Positions 50,694-57,353 of a DNA stretch of 64,000 bases are shown here, piece by piece. A program made the position numbers and the translations under genes. The notes under the pieces are model-generated. The model saw only the letters and a list, made by a program, of their open reading frames with translations, was not told where the DNA came from and did not search any database. The stretch's first letter is position 1; each line of letters opens with the position of its first letter. The stretch comes from a virus: IMG/VR virus record IMGVR_UViG_3300024265_000041, positions 20,256-84,255 of that record. One strand, written 5' to 3'.

Positions 50694-51011
50694 TTATTTT
50701 TTACATTGGAATATTAATTTATATCCTAAAAGGACATTTTGTAATTTAACGGCTAGAGCACCATGAACCCTGTTACCTCCATAAAACTGGATGTAAGCTT
50801 CTTCAGTTACCCCATGACCACAACACGCATTCATAACTCCCCCTGGTAATTTCTCTATGCAGGGGTCATCACCATTTGCATTTCTCATTCTTTTACAAAC
50901 TCCACAAGGAGTTTTTCTCCAATTTTCTACTGTTGGTTCCATAGTGTCTGTGTAAAACCACTGACCTTTCACACAAATCATTGGATTTCCTCTTAATAGA
51001 TCTTTGTCCAC
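50694..51011 (-). CDS. Cys-rich protein, paralogue B of the ACCGHG pair
   Basis: 105 residues. CGVCKRMRN, then DDPCIEKLPGGVMNACCGHG, then AYIQFYGGNRVHGALAV. The same zinc-type arrangement as the gene at 26740-27036, but with a longer basic C-terminus (GYKLIFQCKK). The pair probably arose by duplication within this phage lineage or by separate gain. Confidence 0.65.
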   Translation of the reverse strand: MDKDLLRGNPMICVKGQWFYTDTMEPTVENWRKTPCGVCKRMRNANGDDPCIEKLPGGVMNACCGHGVTEEAYIQFYGGNRVHGALAVKLQNVLLGYKLIFQCKK

Positions 51012-51033
51012 TAATTGCTCCTTAATTCATCGG

Positions 51034-51885
51034 TTACACACTGAAAGGGTATTTTATTGCAGGGTGATGTTGATACCCAATCAATTTAAAGTCATCCAAG
51101 GTGACCCAGGTTTCTAAGTCCTCAAGTGATTTAATTTTTGGGTTTATTTTCATGGTCGGCAGACGGAAGGGGTTTCGAATAAGTTGAACGTCCCGCAAAA
51201 GTATTAACTGATCTTCGTAGATGTGAGCATTAACAATTTTATGAAAAGCCGTGCCAGGTTTTAGCCCAGTAATTTGAGCCATAATCATTAACAGCCATGC
51301 AACCTGAATTTGATTAAACCCATGACCTAAACATAAATCGTCTGACCGTTGGTAAGAGGTTAGGTACAGAACCCCGTCGAGAATACTGAAAGTGTGAGTG
51401 TGCATACATGAGTTTAGGCAGGCTCTGTCACGCTCTCCAGGATTCATGAATGTAACTATTTCACTTCTGTTGTCTATACCCTTTCTAAGGTCCATATAAA
51501 CGTCTCGAAGTTGGTCTACCTTATGACCTTCTGGGTTCCTCCAATCGCGTCCCTGGGCTCCGTAGCATCGCCCCATGTCGTCTTTTCCCATACGGAATGG
51601 GTTGGCTAACCAATCTTGGTTTTCATTGGCGTTGGCGTCCCAAGTGTTTGTTCCAAGTTCTCTGAACTGCCTAGCGCTGGTGTATCCTCGAATGTACCCC
51701 AACATTTCTGCCACTGCTTTTTTCCAGAAAGACTTCTTCGTGGTAAGGATTGGCAATATCCCTTCACTCACGTCGTATTCAAAGTCAGCATTAATAACAG
51801 TAAGGCACCTCTTCCCAGTGCGTTTATTTTTAACCCAAACACCCTGATTAATTACCCGCTTACATAAATCTAAATATTGCTGCAC
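51034..51885 (-). CDS. thyA: Thymidylate synthase (ThyA-type)
   Basis: 283 residues with a GTG start behind TTGGAG. The ThyA fold is clear: [28 protein letters not shown], the catalytic Cys in [11 protein letters not shown] (C160), [21 protein letters not shown] (R180, S181, D182-D183, N191) and [13 protein letters not shown]191 is at the position of E. coli N177, which favours dUMP over dCMP as substrate, so thymidylate synthase rather than dCMP hydroxymethylase. The loop around the catalytic Cys (NSCMHTH) differs from the usual PPCHT. It makes dTMP for phage DNA. Confidence 0.88.
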   Translation of the reverse strand: MQQYLDLCKRVINQGVWVKNKRTGKRCLTVINADFEYDVSEGILPILTTKKSFWKKAVAEMLGYIRGYTSARQFRELGTNTWDANANENQDWLANPFRMGKDDMGRCYGAQGRDWRNPEGHKVDQLRDVYMDLRKGIDNRSEIVTFMNPGERDRACLNSCMHTHTFSILDGVLYLTSYQRSDDLCLGHGFNQIQVAWLLMIMAQITGLKPGTAFHKIVNAHIYEDQLILLRDVQLIRNPFRLPTMKINPKIKSLEDLETWVTLDDFKLIGYQHHPAIKYPFSV

Positions 51886-52007
51886 TTTGTTTCTCCAATT
51901 GTTTGGTTTTCTGAATCTGTATATTACACGAACAGGTATTAATAGGCAGTTGCTTTAGCCTGTCACTTACGCCCCAGCTTCGAGGGGACCTTATTCTTTA
52001 CTAATTT

Positions 52008-52084
52008 TGGTCGGGGCAACAGGATTCGAACCTGCGACAACTCGCATCCAAGGCGAGGACTCTACCAAACTGAGCTACACCCCG
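52008..52084 (-). tRNA. tRNA-Pro (anticodon UGG), CCA encoded
   Basis: 77 nt, minus strand. Acceptor CGGGGTG / TGCCCCG (two wobble pairs), D-arm GCTC-GAGT, anticodon stem CTCGC / GCGAG with loop CTTGGAT (anticodon TGG), T-arm GCAGG-TTCGAAT-CCTGT, discriminator A and encoded CCA. It reads codon CCA and possibly others, likely helping translation where phage codon use differs from the host. Confidence 0.93.
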
Positions 52085-52090
52085 TACTAT

Positions 52091-52663
52091 TTATTCCTCT
52101 TCTGCTTTATCTGCGCGAGCGTTAGCAGCGTCGTTCGAGTATTTAAGCCCTTCATACCGCTTAGATAATTTCTCCACGTTATGCTCAAGTGTTTCCTGGC
52201 GGGTGATGCCTAAACCCTGACGAATACCCGCCATGTAAAACTCCAAATCACCAAGTTCTTCTTTGGCATTTTCTCGGTCTAGATCTTTACCATAGATTAC
52301 AAACTTTTTAACCGCTTCTGACAGCTCCCCTGCCTCCCCGACAATCCCAGTAGCCATGTGCCAAACATGGGCTTTCTTTGGGGTTAGTTCAGCAATGATA
52401 TCTTCCCCCTTCTTACAAAGCGCCTTTACCATTTCTGAATGTACTATTTTCTTTTTAAAATCATTTGAATCTAGCTTACCCACTTCCTTTTTTGTTAAAC
52501 TTAAAATCTGGCTACGGAGAGACGCTATTTTGATTCTGCATTTCCTACTTGACAATGGAAGTACCCTAGTACACTCTGCACAGATCGTCTCCCCGTCCAT
52601 AAAAGTTGGCATTACCCCTTCCTCGCCACAATAATCACATTCTTTAATTGGTGCATCACTCAT
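52091..52663 (-). CDS. MazG-like nucleotide pyrophosphohydrolase with N-terminal zinc ribbon
   Basis: 190 residues from the ATG at 52663 (GGAGG at good spacing; an earlier ATG at 52666 and a GTG at 52675 are less well placed). The N-terminus CDYCGEEG...ETICAECTRV is a four-Cys zinc ribbon. The C-terminal half has MazG hallmarks: GIVGEAGELSEAVKK (E-x2-E) and ENAKEELGDLEFY (E-x3-D). MazG-family enzymes hydrolyse NTPs to NMPs and may lower alarmone levels. It lies in the RNA-rich locus between tRNA-Pro and the structured RNAs. Confidence 0.8.
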   Translation of the reverse strand: MSDAPIKECDYCGEEGVMPTFMDGETICAECTRVLPLSSRKCRIKIASLRSQILSLTKKEVGKLDSNDFKKKIVHSEMVKALCKKGEDIIAELTPKKAHVWHMATGIVGEAGELSEAVKKFVIYGKDLDRENAKEELGDLEFYMAGIRQGLGITRQETLEHNVEKLSKRYEGLKYSNDAANARADKAEEE

Positions 52664-52680
52664 CATTACCTCCACTTTAA

Positions 52681-52778
52681 GAAATTTACATACGGAGTAG
52701 GTCGGATCCCTCTACAGGAATAAGGTTCGCGCTGACGAGGCGCTAATCCGATCCACTTCCTATATAAACTTAAATTTC
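52681..52778 (-). ncRNA. Large structured RNA element (3-way junction type), unassigned
   Basis: Outer stem GAAATTTA (52778-52771) / TAAATTTC (52688-52681), an internal loop, then a long inner stem GGA(A)GTGG(A)TCGGAT (52760-52746) / ATCCGACCTACTCC (52707-52694) with one bulge and one A-C mismatch. Inside are two small hairpins: GCGC-CTCGTCA-GCGC and CCTT-loop-GAGG. It lies between the GAC-like RNA and the MazG-like start. It could be a second small RNA or a 5' leader control element of the MazG gene. No known RNA family was recognised. Confidence 0.5.
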
Positions 52779-52784
52779 TCTAAC

Positions 52785-52865
52785 TAAGTATAGGCAACTA
52801 GTGAACTGTTACGCTTTCTTTAAAGGATGGCTGTCTCTAAGCCTACCTCTTAGCTCCCATACTTA
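52785..52865 (-). ncRNA. Standalone mimic of the 23S rRNA GTPase-associated centre (helices 42-44)
   Basis: Read on the minus strand, positions 52854-52797 align without a gap to the 58-nt E. coli 23S segment 1051-1108 (the L11/thiostrepton domain), with about 48 of 58 bases the same against the E. coli sequence as I recall it. Key bases A1067 and A1095 are kept. C1053-G1106 becomes U-A and U1058-A1080 becomes G-C, both compensatory. Position 1061 is A, as in the stabilised form used for structure work. A private clamp helix TAAGTATGGG (52865-52856) / CCTATACTTA (52794-52785) closes it, replacing the rRNA context. It is likely a stable RNA cut from the operon transcript and may bind L11. Confidence 0.8.
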
Positions 52866-52869
52866 ACTC

Positions 52870-53124
52870 TCAGATATCTTGATCTCTTTCACGCTTTCCT
52901 ACTATAGTCCCAGCCAACATCTCTATGATTCTACCTGTCGCCATTACTAGAAACTTTTTCCCACTCTCGTCCTGCATTTGAATGTCGACTGTAGGTAGCC
53001 CGTTTATTGTGCCCTTGCCTACAATAACGCATTTCTTAATAACAAGTAAGGTAGTTTTATTTCCATACTTTTGAGCCTCTTCCGGGTAGTCAACAATCTC
53101 CACCTTAAAATTACGGGTTTGCAT
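52870..53124 (-). CDS. Unknown 84-residue protein upstream of the GAC-like RNA
   Basis: Beta-rich protein (VEIVDYPEEAQKYGNKTTLL, VIVGKGTINGLPTVDIQMQD). Its stop lies five bases before the clamp helix of the GAC-like RNA, so they share a transcript unless an internal promoter exists. No family recognised. Confidence 0.5.
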   Translation of the reverse strand: MQTRNFKVEIVDYPEEAQKYGNKTTLLVIKKCVIVGKGTINGLPTVDIQMQDESGKKFLVMATGRIIEMLAGTIVGKRERDQDI

Positions 53125-53183
53125 TTTTCTATCTCCAAATTGTTTTTGAATTTTGCTAAACTTATATCAAAACTACTTCCAAA

Positions 53184-53360
53184 CTACTCCTTATATTTAG
53201 TCAGGTCAATTTCTACCGCTTTCCCTGTTACTTTGTCAGTTACATTGAAGACCAAGGCGATAGTGTCCGGGTTCCTCTGAGCCTCTAGTGCCTTCCTAGC
53301 CGCCTCCAGAGGGGAGTCGGCTTCTTCATCAATTATCCATTCTACTAAATAACTTCTCAC
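53184..53360 (-). CDS. Small protein (58 residues), unknown
   Basis: GTG start behind a strong AGGAGG. Begins MRSYLVEWIIDEEADSPLEA, continues ARKALEAQRNPDT and ends VEIDLTKYKE. Reads as a small alpha/beta protein of a type common in phage early regions (short beta strand, Ala-rich helix, beta hairpin). No function known. Confidence 0.6.
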   Translation of the reverse strand: MRSYLVEWIIDEEADSPLEAARKALEAQRNPDTIALVFNVTDKVTGKAVEIDLTKYKE

Positions 53361-53369
53361 AACTACCTC

Positions 53370-53624
53370 CTAAAAATACTTTTTCAAAATCTCATAATCA
53401 CCAAGAGGAATAGGCTTCACCTTAAAAACCTTGTAGACCATTTCATCCCTATCCCAGCACTTTTGTTTCAGTACAGGATCTATCCCAGCCCAATCTGGTT
53501 GCCCATGGCACTCACCTTCGAGCGCCTTAGTTCCTGCCTGAAGTGCATCAGGCGCTTCAATTAGTTGCTTCGACCTTTTCTCATACTCTCCAATGTGAAG
53601 AGATAATGTGACTAGAAATTTCAT
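53370..53624 (-). CDS. Unknown 84-residue protein
   Basis: Soluble alpha/beta protein with a beta N-terminus (MKFLVTLSLHIGEYEKRS) and an Ala/Glu helix. It has a layout like the 58-residue neighbour (beta, Ala-rich helix DALQAGTKALEGE, beta), suggesting a shared small fold. No family named. Confidence 0.45.
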   Translation of the reverse strand: MKFLVTLSLHIGEYEKRSKQLIEAPDALQAGTKALEGECHGQPDWAGIDPVLKQKCWDRDEMVYKVFKVKPIPLGDYEILKKYF

Positions 53625-53671
53625 ATCTTTTCCTCTGTTAATTATTTATACCCAAACCAACTACAATCCGT

Positions 53672-54175
53672 TTATAGAGTCTCTAGATATTTCTTCCAGT
53701 TTTTCCATGATTGACCTTCCATATCGATCGTCCCAGTTTTCTGTAACTCTTTAAAAGGCTCACTTTCCCTCCATTCCTCACGAGACCGTTGACTCTGTCG
53801 AGCCCCTTGTTTATTCTTAAACTTTTCTAAATCAATCTCCATCTCAATATTTTCTTCAAGACGTTCCCACCAGTTGTCACTAGGATTTCCAGAGATTGAT
53901 AAGGTTAAATTCCCGTCTTTTATACCTAACTGTAAAATCCATTTCCAACAATCTGAAGTACCCTCAGAGCCAAAGCCACAGTACCCATTTATTGCTATCA
54001 TAAAGGAGTCACCGCACTCCACATGCATCCCTTCAATACCCCTCCCCTGATTAGAGAATTTAAAACTTTTAGGGTAGGGATGCCCTCCAATTTTTAAACC
54101 AGTGAACCCCATTTCAGCAGCTTTATCTAAAGCCGATAGACTACATATTTTAACTTGATCTTTTTCTTTTTTCAT
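53672..54175 (-). CDS. Unknown 167-residue protein
   Basis: A beta-rich core with Gly/Ser turns (GGHPYPKSFKFSNQGRGIEG, GYCGFGSEGTSDCWKW) and a basic, polar C-terminal third (KNKQGARQSQRSREEWRESE). Its start overlaps the stop of the upstream gene. Nothing recognised. Confidence 0.45.
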   Translation of the reverse strand: MKKEKDQVKICSLSALDKAAEMGFTGLKIGGHPYPKSFKFSNQGRGIEGMHVECGDSFMIAINGYCGFGSEGTSDCWKWILQLGIKDGNLTLSISGNPSDNWWERLEENIEMEIDLEKFKNKQGARQSQRSREEWRESEPFKELQKTGTIDMEGQSWKNWKKYLETL

Positions 54176-54408
54176 TTAATTACTCTCATGCCTGTACTGG
54201 TTACACTTAATGGACACCATTTTGGTATTTTCTGATTTTCGGGGATACTGGCAGTTATAATTCCATGAGACTCCCCTACTTCGTATGGTATTGTCTTACT
54301 TTTGCTCCCGTGGTTACAAACAGGTATGTAACTAACTTTTGCAAACCCTCCACGATGCCCCTCATGTGGGCACTGGGAGCAGTGAGTTATTTCGATAAAT
54401 ACAGACAT
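54172..54408 (-). CDS. Small Cys/His-rich protein, unknown
   Basis: 78 residues with HCSQCPHEGH near the start and VCNHGSKS, then WCPLS, a candidate zinc site. The remainder is short beta strands. It is coupled by overlap to the next gene. Possibly a small regulator. Confidence 0.5.
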   Translation of the reverse strand: MSVFIEITHCSQCPHEGHRGGFAKVSYIPVCNHGSKSKTIPYEVGESHGIITASIPENQKIPKWCPLSVTSTGMRVIK

Positions 54409-54445
54409 GCTTCTGCCCTCTGTTGCTAATTATTTATAGCCAAAC

Positions 54446-55042
54446 TTATTCAGCTTTTGGATCGCATTTTTCCCACGAGTCATCTATCTGACCATACGCG
54501 CCCCTACTAACTCTTTCTCTGGCCTCCTGCGCTACTTTGTCCATGTCTGCCTGAGTAAAATTTGCAGGGACAGATACTGTTCCTGAGTACTCTAAGCGAA
54601 TATATGCCGTCAGAGTTATGGTAATTTTCTTTTCTTCTGAGTCCAATTTTCTACCAAGGTTACGCAATCGTCTGACTTCCTCGTCTACAATGGTTTTAAT
54701 TTCACTTCCCCTTTTCAATCGCCCCAGTTGTTGATCGTATTGATTACCCTTGTGAATGAGAATTGCATTCTTATCAGACGGTTCGGTGCCGTAGGTTATT
54801 TCCTTAGCAACCCCCAGCCTATTATCATGAAAGATATCACTGTCTCTAAATAATAGTACATTGCCCGGTATTTTTAAACCTAACTTAATGTCAGAAAAAC
54901 TACCTGGAAAATGAGAAAACACGAACCAGTTTTCAGGGATGTTCTTCTCATAAAATGACCCTTTACATTCCAGGTAAGCACTCAGGGCGTTATAGCTTAA
55001 GGTTGTGTGGGTCTCTATAACCCTCGATTCTTCATCGACCAC
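54446..55042 (-). CDS. Unknown 198-residue protein
   Basis: GTG start with a weak ribosome site; the reading frame stays open for about 20 more codons upstream but offers no ATG, GTG or TTG. The C-terminal half contains a helix-beta part (VRRLRNLGRKLDSEEKKITI then TLTAYIRLEYSGTVSVPANF) that resembles the small beta module found in phage hypothetical proteins. Function unknown. Confidence 0.45.
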   Translation of the reverse strand: MVDEESRVIETHTTLSYNALSAYLECKGSFYEKNIPENWFVFSHFPGSFSDIKLGLKIPGNVLLFRDSDIFHDNRLGVAKEITYGTEPSDKNAILIHKGNQYDQQLGRLKRGSEIKTIVDEEVRRLRNLGRKLDSEEKKITITLTAYIRLEYSGTVSVPANFTQADMDKVAQEARERVSRGAYGQIDDSWEKCDPKAE

Positions 55043-55108
55043 TCCAGTTATGTATACCCCATAATCTTTAGATAACCGCTCCAGAATAGTTGTATTCGGG
55101 TTTTCCTT

Positions 55109-55537
55109 CTATTTTTTACCCACAAGGGTAGCAGTTTTTGTTGTGCCGTCGTAGTCTGTAACTGAAACTAATGCACGTTCCGTAGTGTGATCAAGATTAT
55201 GGTCTTTCATTACTTCCCAATACCCTGGTATCACACTAGGGTACATCTCACGCCCTTTATCGTCCGTAATTCTGTCCCCAATCATTTTGTAAATCTGCCC
55301 CTTAGTGACTCTATTAGTGGTTCTGCCCGTTCGTTTTATAACCCTATCCATTTTGATTTTCCTCATGGCCAAACCGAATTCTCTCAACGCTGCGTTGGCC
55401 CTTTCCGCAGTCGATGATAAATCTTTAACTCTCTTCATGTTTTCTTCAAAAGCCCTAAGACGCTGCATATGTTTAGGGAACACAGTAGCTATTACTGCCG
55501 CTTGAGGAAAACTAAGTTTAGGGAATTTATATTTCAC
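55109..55537 (-). CDS. Unknown 142-residue basic protein
   Basis: Basic helical protein (RLRAFEENMKRVKDLSSTAE, AMRKIKMDRVIKRTGRTTNR) followed by a compact beta ending (RALVSVTDYDGTTKTATLVG). The middle has RVTKGQIYKMIGDRITDDKG, which looks like a small SH3- or KOW-like turn. Nucleic-acid binding is possible. No name. Confidence 0.45.
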   Translation of the reverse strand: MKYKFPKLSFPQAAVIATVFPKHMQRLRAFEENMKRVKDLSSTAERANAALREFGLAMRKIKMDRVIKRTGRTTNRVTKGQIYKMIGDRITDDKGREMYPSVIPGYWEVMKDHNLDHTTERALVSVTDYDGTTKTATLVGKK

Positions 55538-55556
55538 TTTACTTCAATCCTGTTAC

Positions 55557-55826
55557 TTACAATTGATCCTGCTCTGACATTGAAACAACTTCATGCCCAG
55601 CCACTATTAAGTGATCTAACACTGTAACATCTATGACCCTTAATATATCCTTCAATTTTTTAGTGATATGTACGTCAGGCCCACTTGCTTCAGCTACCCC
55701 GCTGGGGTGGTTGTGGGCCAGGATTACAGCTGAAGCATTCAATTTCAAAGATCGTTTTACTATCACCCTTGGGTGGACTGAGGATGAGCTAATCGTTCCA
55801 TGAAACTCCTCTATGTATTCTATCAA
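55557..55826 (-). CDS. RadC-like JAB/MPN+ domain protein, apparently lacking a normal start
   Basis: 89 residues from a TTG at 55826. SSSVHPRVIVKRSLKLNASA, then the metal site AHNHPSG and DVHITKKLKDIL, then LDHLIVAGHEVVS match the RadC JAB domain. The same frame continues upstream as conserved RadC sequence (EHFAVFYLDNQHS), overlapping the end of the neighbouring gene, but has no usual start codon there before a stop. Either a rare start codon is used or the gene has lost its true N-terminus. RadC proteins are associated with DNA repair and mobile elements. Confidence 0.6.
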   Translation of the reverse strand: MIEYIEEFHGTISSSSVHPRVIVKRSLKLNASAVILAHNHPSGVAEASGPDVHITKKLKDILRVIDVTVLDHLIVAGHEVVSMSEQDQL

Positions 55827-55863
55827 GCTATGCTGATTATCAAGATAGAATACTGCAAAATGT

Positions 55864-56124
55864 TCAGAATTCCTGAGGGAATAATAAAGTCCCGCCCTTA
55901 ACCTCTTTCAGGTATTCTTCTAAAGCGGTTTTGGCGATCACCAACTCTTCTAGTGTCTCATACCCCTTCCCAGGGGTTAATTGGACAATTAACCCGCGAC
56001 TGAAAACTTCCCAATTAATGTTTCTTTCGATTATTAATTCAATGTCGTTTTGAGCTTTACGTTTCAATCTGTCTGAGATTTCGATGTTCTCAAGTGACAC
56101 AAATAACTGATATAAAATTTTCAT
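55864..56124 (-). CDS. Unknown 86-residue protein
   Basis: Helical, charged protein (NIEISDRLKRKAQNDIEL, LEELVIAKTALEEYLKEVKG). Its 3' end overlaps, in another frame, coding-like sequence of the RadC-like gene. The start overlaps the upstream gene stop (ATGA). No family recognised. Confidence 0.45.
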   Translation of the reverse strand: MKILYQLFVSLENIEISDRLKRKAQNDIELIIERNINWEVFSRGLIVQLTPGKGYETLEELVIAKTALEEYLKEVKGGTLLFPQEF

Positions 56125-56483
56125 TTTGTTACTCCTTTCTCATACTGCTCCACTAGTTCCTTAACGTCATGTAGGTATAGATAATCACTTGACCCACTGT
56201 GCATTGACGCAAGAACAACAGGGCTCGGTGATATAAGAAATGCTTCCGGCTTTACCCCCTTAAGGAACTCCTTAAACATCTCGTATAACTTTTCAGTAAC
56301 TACCCCTTTAGAGGCTTCGATAACGTCCCTCTCGTGGGCAATTAATGTGTTAACCTGCCAAACAGGTTCATTCAAAATTACTTTTGGGAGACCTCCTAAA
56401 AATTCATCCAAATCCTGCTCTAAATCCCAGCCGTACCTAAGCGCTGTTTCAATTGCTACGTGATAGAAGAATGATTTTTTCAT
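56121..56483 (-). CDS. Unknown 120-residue protein
   Basis: Mixed alpha/beta, acidic overall, starting MKKSFFYHVAIETALRYGWD. The opening resembles the 22-residue micro-gene at 56716 (MKQSFFNH), hinting at shared origin of their starts. No motif recognised. Confidence 0.45.
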   Translation of the reverse strand: MKKSFFYHVAIETALRYGWDLEQDLDEFLGGLPKVILNEPVWQVNTLIAHERDVIEASKGVVTEKLYEMFKEFLKGVKPEAFLISPSPVVLASMHSGSSDYLYLHDVKELVEQYEKGVTK

Positions 56484-56510
56484 AAAATTTCCTCAGACCT
56501 GTTATGTCCC

Positions 56511-56723
56511 TTAGAGTTTAACTTCTACCCAATTGGCGTTCACTTCTATATCAGACAAAGACCCGTTTTGTCGTTCACGCTCTAACGCCCACAAAACATT
56601 TCTTTTCAACATTTCTTTGTCTATCTTAGCTTCACACCTAACGTCGTACTCAACTGTCACTGAGAAGGTGAGCCTCTTTTTCATCTTCTGAGTTTTTTCT
56701 ATATGAGGGTTAGACCTACTCAT
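56511..56723 (-). CDS. Unknown 70-residue basic protein
   Basis: Basic N-terminus (SRSNPHIEKTQKMKKRLTFS) and a beta-alpha-beta body. Its ATG overlaps the end of the micro-gene at 56716-56784. Function unknown. Confidence 0.45.
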   Translation of the reverse strand: MSRSNPHIEKTQKMKKRLTFSVTVEYDVRCEAKIDKEMLKRNVLWALERERQNGSLSDIEVNANWVEVKL

Positions 56724-56784
56724 GTTTTTTCTCCGCCATACTTCTAATTGCGGGTTTGGTATGATTAAAAAATGATTGTTTCAT
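56716..56784 (-). CDS. Micro-gene (22 residues), likely translated
   Basis: MKQSFFNHTKPAIRSMAEKK followed by HE, with GGGAGAAATCTA before its ATG. It starts on the stop of the upstream gene and ends overlapping the next start, so it fits a chain of coupled translation. Confidence 0.45.
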   Translation of the reverse strand: MKQSFFNHTKPAIRSMAEKKHE

Positions 56785-56996
56785 TAGATTTCTCCCTTAA
56801 GTGTATCGTCAATATTAGCGTCGTTTAACCATTCAAGATCTTCATCATTATTCAAATCCCAAATGACGAAACTACCGTGAATATCTTCATGCCCAATATG
56901 ATATTTATACTCACGACAAAGTTCATTAACCTTCTCCATGAACTCATCAATTTTAGGAGACTCTACATAGTCACCAACTCTACAATCAAAGCGCAT
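56784..56996 (-). CDS. Unknown 70-residue acidic protein
   Basis: Acidic small protein (NDEDLEWLNDANIDDTLKGE) with a helical middle (IDEFMEKVNELCREYKYHI). Part of the coupled string. No motif recognised. Confidence 0.45.
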   Translation of the reverse strand: MRFDCRVGDYVESPKIDEFMEKVNELCREYKYHIGHEDIHGSFVIWDLNNDEDLEWLNDANIDDTLKGEI

Positions 56997-57036
56997 TACA
57001 TTTACCTTCAGGTTGACAAGGAATTAGAATTAGGAG

Positions 57037-57264
57037 CTATCTTTTAACTTTCCTAATGCAACATTTTTTAAATTTTTTGCCGCTCCTACATGGGCATGGA
57101 TCGTTCCTGCCGATTTTCATTCTCCCCTTTACTGAGTACCCCATAGACTTCTTCTCTTTCGCCGCCTTATCCATAGCCTCCATTAATTTTTCCTGGCTTT
57201 TAGATTCAAAATAATCTGGGTCAATTTCTTTAAGAAAACTCTCGTCTGGTGTATATAATTGCAT
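57037..57264 (-). CDS. SEC-C zinc-motif protein
   Basis: 75 residues. The C-terminus [18 protein letters not shown] is the SEC-C zinc motif (C-x-C ... C-C) known from the end of SecA, where it binds SecB and ribosomes. The rest is short, charged and helical. A standalone SEC-C peptide could bind a host chaperone or ribosome partner, which is interesting given the GAC-like RNA in the same region. Confidence 0.75.
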   Translation of the reverse strand: MQLYTPDESFLKEIDPDYFESKSQEKLMEAMDKAAKEKKSMGYSVKGRMKIGRNDPCPCRSGKKFKKCCIRKVKR

Positions 57265-57305
57265 TTTACTTCTCCGCTAAATTGTTTTTAAGCTATACTT
57301 TCACC

Positions 57306-57339
57306 CAAAAAGCCCAATCCTCGAAAGGGTATGGGCTTT
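57306..57339 (-). terminator. Intrinsic terminator (minus strand)
   Basis: 8-bp stem TGGGCTTT / AAAGCCCA (57332-57339 with 57309-57316), 15-base loop, followed on the minus strand by TTTTT. It ends the transcript coming from the gene at 57354-57629 and precedes the SEC-C gene. Confidence 0.7.
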
Positions 57340-57353
57340 GACTTTATGTCGCT

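Noticed and set aside
51972-51987. CCCC/GGGG hairpin 3' of tRNA-Pro considered as an intrinsic terminator
   Set aside because: Only 4 bp with an 8-base loop and no T-run on the minus strand.
52694-52760. Structured element considered as an L1-stalk or domain III rRNA fragment
   Set aside because: Matches such as ATTCCTGTA and CCGACCT are short and not in matching structural context; unlike the GAC element they are within chance.
52681-52778. Same element considered as a tRNA
   Set aside because: No T-loop TTCGA sequence, no CCA end and no valid cloverleaf.
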